From Utricularia gibba (taxonomy: Eukaryota; Streptophyta; Magnoliopsida; Lamiales; Lentibulariaceae), in NCBI GenBank assembly GCA_002189035.1, contig NEEC01000010.1, positions 1,364,001 through 1,428,000 on the forward strand: a stretch of DNA of 64,000 nucleotides, written 5' to 3'. A program made the position numbers and the translations under genes. The notes beneath the pieces are model-generated. The model did no database searches. It saw only the letters and a program-made list of their open reading frames with translations, and was not told where the DNA came from. Below are positions 48,090 through 58,755 of the stretch, in pieces; within the stretch, counting starts at the first letter, position 1, and each line of letters opens with the position of its first letter.

Positions 48090-49613
48090 TTATTCCCCTG
48101 TGTCGTCTGTTACAAAACTGAGTGCTTCCACCAAGATGTCTCTGAAGCGTGTAAGATTCACCCTGACGTTCTGAAGATCAAGGAATACCGCCCGTGCCGC
48201 TCGGTAGCCGCCTTTCCGATAAACGGAGTCGGGGTCGGTGACGACGGAGCTGTTTCGGCCGTACAGTTTCACAAGTGAACTCTCCTCTGGCTGGATTTTG
48301 TACCTTAAATAGTGGACCTTCATGGCTCGGGCTGTGTCGCCGTAGTACGTGTCGGAACCCCACCCCGTGCCGAGAAGCTCCACCTGAATCATGACGGCGC
48401 CGTCCGGAAGGAAAATCTCGTTCGTCAGGCCGGCGCCGTGAGGCCCCATTAGAACTTTACAGGAATTGATCATCTGCGCGAATCTTGTCAAATTGGACAT
48501 CATCCTTGATCCTTTGATTACTACCACTTCGAATCCCACTTCTTGAATTAAGGAAATCAGAGCTTCCTCGTTGAGGAATCTTCGTGTGTTTGTTCTGGAG
48601 AGGAGTAGCAGTCTGGGCTTTCGAATCTGGGAAACGTGGGTGAACTTCAGATCATAAGCTCGCCGGAGGAGTTGCCGGAATCTCGACATGGAAGCCCCCT
48701 TTGGAACCGCGCTGGAATTCAACGCTAAATTGTTGTGGTACTTTAATCCCACGACCGCCGCCGGGAAGCAGTGGATGCTCTGGTTTTCCGATGGATTAAT
48801 CAATTTGTAGGCTGAAAGTTGGGAGAAAATCCTGCTGTACTTTCCCACGAAGGATGGCCTGTAGTCTTCGAGAATGAATTGGACTTGAGATTTGAACTGG
48901 TGGGTGGTGATGAAGAGGGGGATTATGATTTCGTTCATCTCGTGGAACACATTTCCGGTGCTGCCGGAGGAGAATACCACGGCGGGAACGCTGTGGTTAA
49001 AATCACACGACTCCGGCGGTGCCTCTGTTGTGTTTCTGATGTGAACCATAGTCACCGGCGATATGTCCTTTAGAGGTTCTTCCTGCTTGGCGTATGGCCG
49101 GACCACCATATCGGCACCCGAAGACTCCCCTGCATTGATGTAAACCGTGATGTTCTTCTTCTTCGTGTTAATCATCACCGGAATCTTCGATACACAGACG
49201 ATAGAATCAAGAGCTATGTCACAAGCAAATCCCTCCCGATCAAAATTTCTCCGATCTTCACCTGTTTCCCCAAAAACATCAATTCATCTAATCAACACAA
49301 AACCCACAACCAGAAAGCCGAGGATCACAAACCTTCAAAAAATCTCCCCAACCGGTCTCCCTCCAAGTCTCCCCCGCCGCCGCCCCTGTTCCCGGCGAAG
49401 AAAAGTACTGGTCCCCTGCCATTTTCACGACTCAGAGGCAAAGAAAGGAACAAATTCCATCAACCCACAAAGCAAAAACCAAGATGTACGTCGGAAAAAA
49501 GGCGCCCTCTTTCCCAACCAAAAGTCAGCGCCGCCGTAAACAAGCAGCAAAGCGACCAACATAACCATCGGAGTTGAGCTGAAGACAAGAAGACTCTTCC
49601 CCTTCTCTTCCAT
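48090..49613 (-). CDS. GT61 family glycosyltransferase, copy B (N-terminal frame uncertain)
   Basis: Tandem paralogue of copy A. Exon 2 (48090-49261) is continuous: GEDRRNFDREGFACDI, then STGNVFHEMNEIIIPLFITT, CFPAAVVGLKYHNNLAL, KPRLLLLSRTNTRRFLNEEA, LMGPHGAGLTNEIFLPDGAV and a C-terminal QPEESSLVKLYGRN. Exon 1 probably runs 49333-49613: it starts MEEKGKSLLVFSS and has a hydrophobic anchor (MVMLVALLLVY). Its length is 281 nt, while the phase of exon 2 needs a remainder of one, so the frame breaks between about 49333 and 49440. Either one extra base or two missing bases would fix it; a T6 run near the donor and the segment around 49435 are candidate sites. Same predicted role as copy A; substrate unknown. 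Confidence 0.85.
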
Positions 49614-51220
49614 CTCCAGAGAGTGATCTCTCCGTCTGTCTCTATGGCGCTGATTCCGCCATAACCGAGAAATCTTGTTCAATCATAGCTGATGCCGATA
49701 TATCCATGCGTGATTTACTTGATCCCGGATGCCTTTCAGCGTAGGCAAAGCATTTCAGAAAGGTATTTGGGAATACGCGTCAGTTGAATTAGCGAGCACG
49801 AAAGTAAACTCTCTCATTGAATACCCTCAATGGGTTCTACTAATGGCTACTGCCCTTCTTTCTCCCCATCTTAGATTGCCTATTTTTTAATACAGAAATT
49901 ATCATAAACTTTAAGTAAGATTTAATCTGGGGGTGGGGGGATCATTGAATTGGATTGAACCCTAGATTTAATTAATTGTGGGTTTGGAACACTCAATTAG
50001 ATGAAGAATATGGCCAAATTTGATAGATCCGTTTTGATATCATGCATACATATACACAGCGTTGGTCATTCATGCTATCATTTAAAAAAAACACACACAC
50101 ACACAAAATAAAAATGGGGACACAGATTTGATGTGAGATGGTGTGGGCCCCTATTTACCAAAATGACTTCGGGTCGAACATTGGGCTTAATGCACGTTTG
50201 GTGACAAACCGAATAGAGATCGAGGCCCAGACATTTAATTGGGCCTGGACCCTAGATTCAGAATCCAAACACGGCAGACGCTTCGTTATATTTGTTACAT
50301 TAAATGCTCCTAGTGATCGATCATTTACAAAAATGATACTCTCCTACTCTCTCACACACTCAATTAAAAAATTTTAACTGAGTTTGATAAATTTTTTTTA
50401 CATATTTCATCAAGAATGATTAAATTTATAATATGACTTCTATTTTGGAATAATAGGTTCCCAACTCTGCTTTGTCCATGTTTGGATATTTTTACATTAA
50501 CCTCCTAAGTCTTCTCCTCATGTTTTGGTCTTCATTTAGAAAATAGTTTGGTGTGAATTAAATTTTTTACATTAACGATGACTATTTTTATCATACACTG
50601 ACAAGGAAATAACCAAAATTTTAATAGACCCATTGTTTGAGTTTTTATGCATGTGTATCTGATATTATTGACAATTCTGAATCAGTGTATAACCTATACA
50701 CAAGCCATCAACATTATGGCATTTCGTTATATAATAAAGAAACACTAAATAGTCTCATTTTGCAAATAAAAACTATAAGCCAACACACACAATTTATTGT
50801 AAGGTTCAATTGCTTTACAATAGATTTTCTATTGTACCATAACTTATATGGTATTTTTCTTGATTATTGTCCAGCTGTAAGGGATCATTTTTGGATATAT
50901 ATTGTTGTGTTTATGATTTATGTTCCAAATTTTTCAGGAATATTTTTTCAAAATCATAGGTTGACTCATTTGAGTCCTTCAATAAAATGCCATAGCCTAT
51001 GAATCTCTGCATCCTTATTTATAATAGTATTACTGTAATTATTTTGTAGTATAACCCATAATTCTTTTGGAGTTTACAACTTAGGAATTTTTTGTAGATA
51101 CTCCACGATTAGTTCAAGATTCATTCATGGTTTTTAAGCATTCACGCATTGGCTCTTCCTTTTTCTATCCCGTGTGTTTCGTTGAAGTGAGTACAATTTG
51201 ATCCCATCTCGGGTTGGGAT
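49614..51220. other. GT61-GDSL spacer
   Basis: Promoter and leader of GT61 copy B, then AT-rich spacer to the GDSL stop codon. It contains a short AC repeat at 50091-50105 and a G-rich tract at 49929-49940. No gene recognised. Confidence 0.5.
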
Positions 51221-52986
51221 TTACAGTTGAATGAGCTGGGAAACAGTGATCGGAGTCACGTACTCACCGGAATCGTTGAAAAAGGCGCCGATGGCTAGGC
51301 GCGCGGCTCTCTCAGTTGGATGAAAAATGTCCCAGAAAAGATGATTACTTCTGTTGGAACAGAACAATGCAACTGGTACGCAGGGGACGTCCGATCTCAG
51401 CTTCCCAAGGCCGCAGCACGCAGATCTCGTCTCAGCAAATCCTAACAATAAAAATCAACGATCGATGAACAACAAGTGCGATGAATTCGATGTGAAGAAA
51501 TCCGTACCGTAATCTTCAGCCTTCTGAATGAAATTCATCAGAAGACGATAAGTATCGAGGTAGACGTAGTGGAAATCAACAAGTTCCGACTTCAGCTCAG
51601 GCAGCACCCGCGAGAATTCCGCGTTAGCCTTCGCGCACATCGAATTCGTCTGAATGTTGCATTCTCCACCGGCGACCTCCGATCGCTGTTTCGGCGCGCA
51701 ACCTATCGGCGGCAATGAGGCGACCAAGAACTTGCGCGCTCCCATACCATGAGCCTCCTACAAGCGATTTCCCCAAATCAAAGCGCGGTAAAGATGCGCA
51801 AGCTTCTCAAAATTGAATTACCTTGATCAAGATCTTGAATGTGGAAGCCATTAGGGCAGCGTACTGATCGGCGGATAAACCTCGAGTGAATGCGGATCTG
51901 TTAGCGCCGCCGTAATTGAGGACATCGTTGCTACCGACGACGAAGAGGAAGATGGATTGCGAGAAATGCTCCAACGCTGCAGATTCCGATCCCAATTCCT
52001 CCACGCGCTTTGCTCGGACCTCGGAGAAATACCGTAACTGATTCCGCAGGGTAATTTGTTGCTCCTACAACACGCGGACACAGGGTAAGTTACAAAAATG
52101 TACATCATTAATTTAAAAAATACCTCAAATACAACCAATAAAAAACTATTTCTTTTATTAAAATACGTTTTTAATAATTTTAATAATTTCGCTTGGGTCA
52201 TGAAGTGGCCGCAATCGCGGCCATGGATGGCACTGTGGCAGATATTTCCAGCTCTATAGAGAATTTCAAGATATTAATATTTTTCACGCATTATATATAT
52301 TTTTTCATTTTAAAAATAGATAAAAATATATTCGTTAACTAGGGAAACTGTAATAAATGAGTGTAGTAGCTCACAACGACGGCGTTGTTGGTGGTGTTCA
52401 GGATCCCGGCGCCACCGGAAGCGAAGTTTGCACCCGCCGTGAATGTGCCGTCCCGCCGGGAAAGATAAGGCGGCACCGGCAAAAGATTCAACTGCTCAGC
52501 TGCCAGATAACACGTAAATATCAGTCAGCCACTTTCGTATCTTCCAGCCGCAGATACAAACACTAAGGAACCAGAAAAGACAACCACATTTCAAACCAGC
52601 AAACAGTGTATGGGTGAACATCTGATGTGTTATAATTGGATTGTATTCGCAACTTAATATAATAAGAAAAATGGGAATAGCCTTCTGGGTTGATGTTTTT
52701 GTAGAAGAGAAGATTATCACAACACACCTATAAAATCGGCGACGTTTTTGCCGTTGGAGAATCTGCCGGTGGGTCTCCTGCCGGAGTAATCGATACCATT
52801 GTGCGGAAAATTTGCTTTGAGGATCGACAGCGGCAAGTGATTGTTGTTGCCAGCATCCACCAGTGAATCTCCAAACACGTACAGCGCCGGCACTGCCTTG
52901 GCTCCGGCGAGCCCTCCGCATAAACAGAGAATCTGCGCCAAGAGCAGAACGGCGGCGGCCAATCTGAAGCTGAGGAGAGAATCCAT
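51221..52986 (-). CDS. GDSL esterase/lipase, secreted
   Basis: SGNH-fold hydrolase acting on ester bonds of lipids or cuticle/cell-wall acyl groups. Exons 52728-52986, 52375-52499, 51822-52064, 51508-51757, 51221-51441; 365 residues. N-terminal signal peptide, residues 1-29 ([20 protein letters not shown]). Block I is [12 protein letters not shown] with the nucleophile Ser, followed by [14 protein letters not shown]. Block II is [11 protein letters not shown] (oxyanion Gly). Block III is VGSNDVLNY (oxyanion Asn). Block V is DIFHPTERA with the catalytic Asp and His. All catalytic residues are present. The exon 2 donor was placed at GTT|GTGAGC by phase; one codon upstream, GTC|GTTGTG, would also keep frame. 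Substrate cannot be deduced. Confidence 0.95.
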
Positions 52987-55900
52987 TACCGGAATCTTGG
53001 ATGAAGAGGAGAGAAAGCGCGGGGTGGCCTTTTATGGAGAAAGATGAAAGAAGCCGTAGGTGTGAACGCCGACAGCAAATGTGAGTGGAGAGACTGCGCT
53101 TGTGTGCCGCTTCATCAAGTACTCCGTGTGAATTTGATTTTCGGTCACGTCAAATATATATTTTCTTATTTTAATATTTTTACGCACCACAAATTTTGAT
53201 TCCTTAGATTTTTAATATATTTTAAAGTTTAACATTTTTTACCCGTCAAATTAAACATGGGGATCTTTAGTTAAATGCACTATCCAAACTTTAAGGTTTA
53301 AAACGTTACATACCATTGACGGCTGGGCTTGGTTTGGTAGGATTTTAAATTATATTATATGTTAAATAACATATAATAATCAAATATATAATAAATAATG
53401 ATATTTAGTATTATATATTTGATATTTAAATATTTTTGTTTAAAATATTATTAATAATGAAACACGAACACGTACGGTTAATTTCATTATATAAAAAATT
53501 TTAGAATAAAATTTTTATTCCAATTATCTAATATTGACATTTTAGTAATATTATAAATCTAATTATAAAGATTTATATCAAATGTGTAATAAATAATTAT
53601 TTTTTAAATAACGATTTCTAACATATTCATATTTTTTTAAAATCATTCTTTTTTATATATAAATTAATATCGAAAAAAATAAATGCACTACTAAATGATC
53701 ATTAAATAATTACAATTTTGGGATTCATCGTTTGTTGTTTAAGACTTTAATGTATATTTGATATTTTGTTATCGTTGATTTTAATAAATATTATTTATAA
53801 AAACTAGATTTAAAAAAATAAAAGGTGTACAATATTACTTCGAAATAATATTTAACATTAAAATAAATTCTATTTTAACATCCTTAGATTTAAAAATTGA
53901 AAATAGATAGTGTAAAGTTATGTCTTTTAAAAATTATTAGGATTCAAGATGTCTTGTATCTAAAATAAAATAAATTTACATTCATGAGATTCCCGGCATT
54001 AAGAATCCACAAGCACCAACATTATGATTAAAAAAACATCTTCCTTTTTTCGTAAATGCAAATAATCTATGTTTTCTAATTTGTACACCACATAGGATTA
54101 GTTTATGTTTCATGTTTTCATATCATACAAGAGAATTTTCAATGAGAACACAAATTTGTAGTACATGTGGATGGGCATCCACCCCTACCTTAGTTGTATG
54201 TGTGTCCAAATTCTGTGCATAATCTTGAACACAATTCTGGACTTATTATTTAAGATTTTGCTGGTATGAAGTTTTAATTTAATTAATACGAATATAAATG
54301 AGGTTAATTTATAAAAATATGAAAAAAATGGTATTCTATCAAATTGAAAGAAGGTAAAATAAAGATCACTTATTTGAAACTTGATGGAGGATAGTGAGTG
54401 GACCAGATTCGTTAAGACATCTCGGAAGAATCATGTGCATAAAAAAAAATCTCTGGGGGGGGGGATTTTCTATTTAGGAAAGGAGAAGAATCCTGCGGTA
54501 AATCGAACACAGTGTATTATGAGGCCGACGTGAGAGTCAACTACACTGTGTTGTCCGAACCTATATTGTATCTTTGTGTGCCTGTCATGGACACGCGGAG
54601 CCCCTCACTCGCTTTCCCTTTCCAGGGGTTTCATGATTTATTCGACATGTTATGTGTAAATTTTGACTCGTTTACTGCAGCTGCGGCAATCCCTGCAATG
54701 CGTGAGGAGAGGAAACATCTTACAGCGGGGAAACTGGAAACACACACACTGAACATATGTTTTCAAATCGGGTTTACAAACCGAGCTGGTAGGGAACTGG
54801 TTTGGTTCAAAATCCGGTTTTGACCGGTCAAAATAGAATTTTAAACCCTGAATTTAAAAAAAAAAAACAAATTTTGGACTTAATGAAAATTTCAATCCAA
54901 AAATAAATGTAGATATAAGCACCGTGCATATAATTTAATAAAAAATAAAAACTGATCAACTTTACAGAAGAGGGCCACAATCCATTTTGAAAAACCATAA
55001 ATCCATTTGCTGGTTAATCGATAATTTGATAAAAACCCGTTAACGGGTTTCACCAGGTGCTAACCGGGTGGTTTGAAAACATAGCACTGAAGTGGAGTTT
55101 CAGAAATACTCATGTAAATTCCTTTTAACCTCTGCTGCGGCTGGGTGAACTTGAAAAGTAACTATTCTATTGTTATTGTGTGTAAAAAATAACTATTTTA
55201 AGTGTAAAACTTTGATTTTAATGTGTGAAATAGAATGTAAGAATGATTATTCTTCATGCAGATTCAGGTGGTGCCCAACTTCTTTATACGTCCTCAGGAA
55301 TGATATCACCAATCTTAGTAAGACTATTACATATACATTTAAATTTGAGTAAGTATTCATCTAAAGGTTGATCCAATTTTTTCCGACATTGAGTGAGTTG
55401 ATAACACAAAGAATAGGGATGTACCTCAGATTTTTGGGCATGGGCATCATGAAGAGCAATCCATACACCTTATGAGAATACATATTGATTTGATCTTGAA
55501 TTCTATAAATAAAAAATTAGGAAATGAATTAAAATAGATAAAAATGATATTATTGAAAAAAATCATTAAAATGTGAATGAAAATTCAGAATAAATTAAAT
55601 GATTCATTTTAACTTGATATTTTATTTTTTATAATTAAAATTTATATTTTTATTATAAAAATAATAAATAGCCATGTTTTACAGAATTATTAATTGTTTA
55701 TTTTAAAAATGAAAAATGAGAGGATGAAGAATATGTGCACACACGAAATTTTACTGACACACAACCACGTAATAGCGTTAGTTTTATTTATTTTATTTAC
55801 AAGTTGGCACAGCGAATTCCCGCTGTCTCTGCTCTCCATTTTAGATCGTTCCCGGATCTCCTTCTCCTTCTCCCCAGTGTAGATTTCGACTCAGGTAGTT

Positions 55901-56078
55901 TTGCCTTTCTCTTCTTTTTATCCTTCTCGTGCCGTTTGATTTTAGTGTTGCCCTGTGCTTGACTTCGTTCCATTTTCTGCGATGCGTTCCTTCATTGAAA
56001 CCGCAATTCTCCGAGTTGTTTTCCATGTTTTCAGGGCGATGTGATTTTGCCGCGATTTTCAAACACCCAGTTTGGTTT
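52987..56078. other. GDSL-LPAT divergent spacer
   Basis: About 3.1 kb between divergent genes. 53150-54440 is very AT-rich. A G10 run lies at 54455-54464. 54480-54830 is less AT-rich and has a 103-codon plus-strand ORF with no family features. 55780-56078 is the likely LPAT promoter and leader. No gene recognised. Confidence 0.5.
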
Positions 56079-58755
56079 ATGGGCAATTCAGGTGTTCTTT
56101 CCTTGTTAAAAACCCCTAGATTCGGAATCTACTTCTCCCCTGGTTCCTGGTTAAAGACGGCGGCCCCCCGCCGTCCGACCAGCAGCCACTGCTTACTGGG
56201 GAGGCCATTGAGGGCGTGTTTTACGAGGATTACGTTTCCGAGGATGATGGGTTGTTGCCGGATTTGATTTCCTGGGTTAGAATCGTTGTGTGCTTTGTGT
56301 TGATGATGGTGATGACACTGATGTGGTGTATGGTGATGCTGATTCTGCTGCCATGGCCTTATCTCAGAGTGAGGCAGGGAAACGTTTATGGGCATGTCAC
56401 AGGGAGGATGCTGGTGAGTCTCTTGCTTCCTCATATTCTCAGAAAGCATATGCTGCAAAACATAGGATTAAAAACTTTTTCCTTAGAAATGAAAAGCCAA
56501 GTAGAAGAGCTGAAATGCCAATAAAAGGTGGTGAATAAAGATGTGGATTAGAAGCAAATCAATCAACAAATGAAAACACCAAGTCTAAATGTGAATTATC
56601 ATGTTGCAAATCTTAATATACCAAACTGTTTAGGTAAATTTGATGCATTATTATAAAATAATATTACTTTATATCCGTTATAAATTCATTCCTTATTTCA
56701 TATGAATGCTTGGTCAATGAGATAATCTTAAAAATCAATTTTCTATTTGGTATAACTAATGTTTGTATATTCAATTCTAGTTACTGTAACTTACATGTTG
56801 ACAAACAAACTATATTAAAATGTATCTTCAGTACCATATCCCACTGATTCATTCATATTGGATTCTTTCCAAGAATCATTTTACTTTTTGAGAAGGTACT
56901 TGGAATAAAACAAAAGTTATATATCTAAAATTTATTAAAATTTATTGTTTTTAGATTTATATTTTTTAATAAATAAAAATCATTTGTTAAATTATTTCTA
57001 TTATGTTTTTTTGTAGAAGAGGTATTCAAAACATACCCTTAATCTAGTATTTTCTCACATATTCTTAAAAAATTATGATTATAAAGAAAAAGATTACAAA
57101 AACATAGTAATAGACATGGGGAGAATTGTACAAACAACCACTGTACACAAAATAGGTGACCCAACTAAATATTGCAAGTGTATGAATTTTTGGAAGTATT
57201 TCTTTTTTTTTTGTGTCTGTTTGGAGCAAGATGGCGTGTAATAATGCTGTCCAGCTTTTCTATATTGGCGTGTGCGCGTCTGCCTGGATCTTGTGGTGGT
57301 TCTGCTTTGTGCGTGGCCGTCACTGTCAGTAATATGTATTAAAATTAAAAATTGATTTTACATTTTTGTCATATATGATATATAATTTGTGATACTAAAT
57401 ATAATTATTTAACAAACATGTATTCATAATTATTATTATTATAAATTAATTTTTTATGTCCTATGAAACAAAATTTAAGCAGTGTTCTGGAAATTAAAAA
57501 TTGTTTTTATTTTTCAAAATTAATAATTTTGAAAAATATAAATAAAAATTAAAAATAATCAACTTCTTATTTTTTTAAAAATAATTTTTATAGTTATAAT
57601 TTTAAAATTTTTTTGATAAAATTATTTGTACAATTAAAAGTATTTTAGAATAAAATTATTTTTACTTCTGAATAATAAAAATAAGTTTTAAAAATTTTTC
57701 AAAACATTACTTTAATGATTTCCACCAAAAAAATCTTTTGATATCTTGATAAAAAAAATGTCATAATTGTTGGCAGTGCCCCACGTTTATTTTCTGATGC
57801 AATATGGAAGATGTAAAAGTTGCAGGTTTCATTTCTTTTTTGTTTGCTTTCCTGATTTGAATCTACGAAGAAGAAAAAGAAGAAGAGAACAGTAACCTGA
57901 CGTCCGATGATCATGCTGACTGCAGATGTGGGTCTTAGGGAACTCGGTGAAGATACAGGGTGCGGAATACTCGCAAGAGAAGGCGATCTATGTGTGTAAC
58001 CATGCGTCTCTGCTGGATGTTTTCCTCATCATGTGGCTAACTCCGACGGGAACCGTCGGCATTGCCAAGAAAGAGGTGGCTGACTCTTTTCCCGAAGTGG
58101 CTGCAAATACCCCTCTGTATGTGTTTGTTGATGCCATGGCTCCATGATCTGCAGATCATTTTCTACCCCCTGTTCGGTCAGTTGTATGTCCTAGCGAACC
58201 ACCTACGAATCGATCGGTCGAATCCCAGTGCAGCCATCGATTCCCTGAGAGAGGTACCGCTTCTCCATCGTACAAGTAGCAGCAGCCGCAGCAGCATTGG
58301 ATCCTAAACATCTCTGTGTTTCAGGCTGCTGAGGCGGTGGTCAGGAACCATCTTTCGTTGGTCATCTTCCCTGAAGGGACGAGATCAAAAGACGGGCGCC
58401 TCCTGCCGTTCAAGAAGGCAAGTCAAGAGCTCTCCTCACCCCCTTCTTCTCCGGCACCATCATGAATATGAAAATCCGATGCCTTCTGGAACAGGGTTTT
58501 GTGCACTTGGCTCTGCAGACACGCCGCCCCATCGTCCCGATCGTCTTCACGGGCACGCACCGAGCATGTCGGAAGGGCGGGTTGCGGATCAGGCCGGCCT
58601 CCATAACTGTCAGCTTCCTTCCTCCAATCCAGACAACGGATTGGGAAGACAGCAAGGTGGATGAATATGTTGCACTGGTTCATGACCTCTACATGGAGGT
58701 CCTCCCGCCGTGTCAACAGCCCATCCCAGGATTCAAAACCGGGGACTCGTGCTGA
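56079..58755 (+). CDS. Class-B 1-acyl-sn-glycerol-3-phosphate acyltransferase (LPAT), with one apparent 1-nt frameshift
   Basis: Membrane enzyme that acylates lysophosphatidic acid at sn-2 to phosphatidic acid, in the ER glycerolipid pathway. Exons 56079-56413, 57926-58075, 58155-58253, 58325-58417, 58495-58755; about 312 residues, against 308 for the coconut class-B enzyme. Order: short N-terminus; membrane segment with MVMLILLPWPYLRVRQGNVY; motif I NHASLLD (NHx4D catalytic pair); PLFGQLYVLANHLRIDRSN; motif FPEGTRSKDGRLLPFKKG; VPIVFTGTH. Exon 1 has six C's at 56164-56169 where seven are needed to join LKTAAPP to PSDQQPLLTG. The match to coconut and meadowfoam class-B LPATs is clear. Intron 1 is 1512 nt. 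Intron 4 (58418-58494) starts with GCAAGT, a GC-AG intron. Confidence 0.93.

Noticed and set aside
54512-54823. 103-codon plus-strand ORF between GDSL and LPAT
   Set aside because: Isolated, no domain, no neighbouring exons with matching phase.
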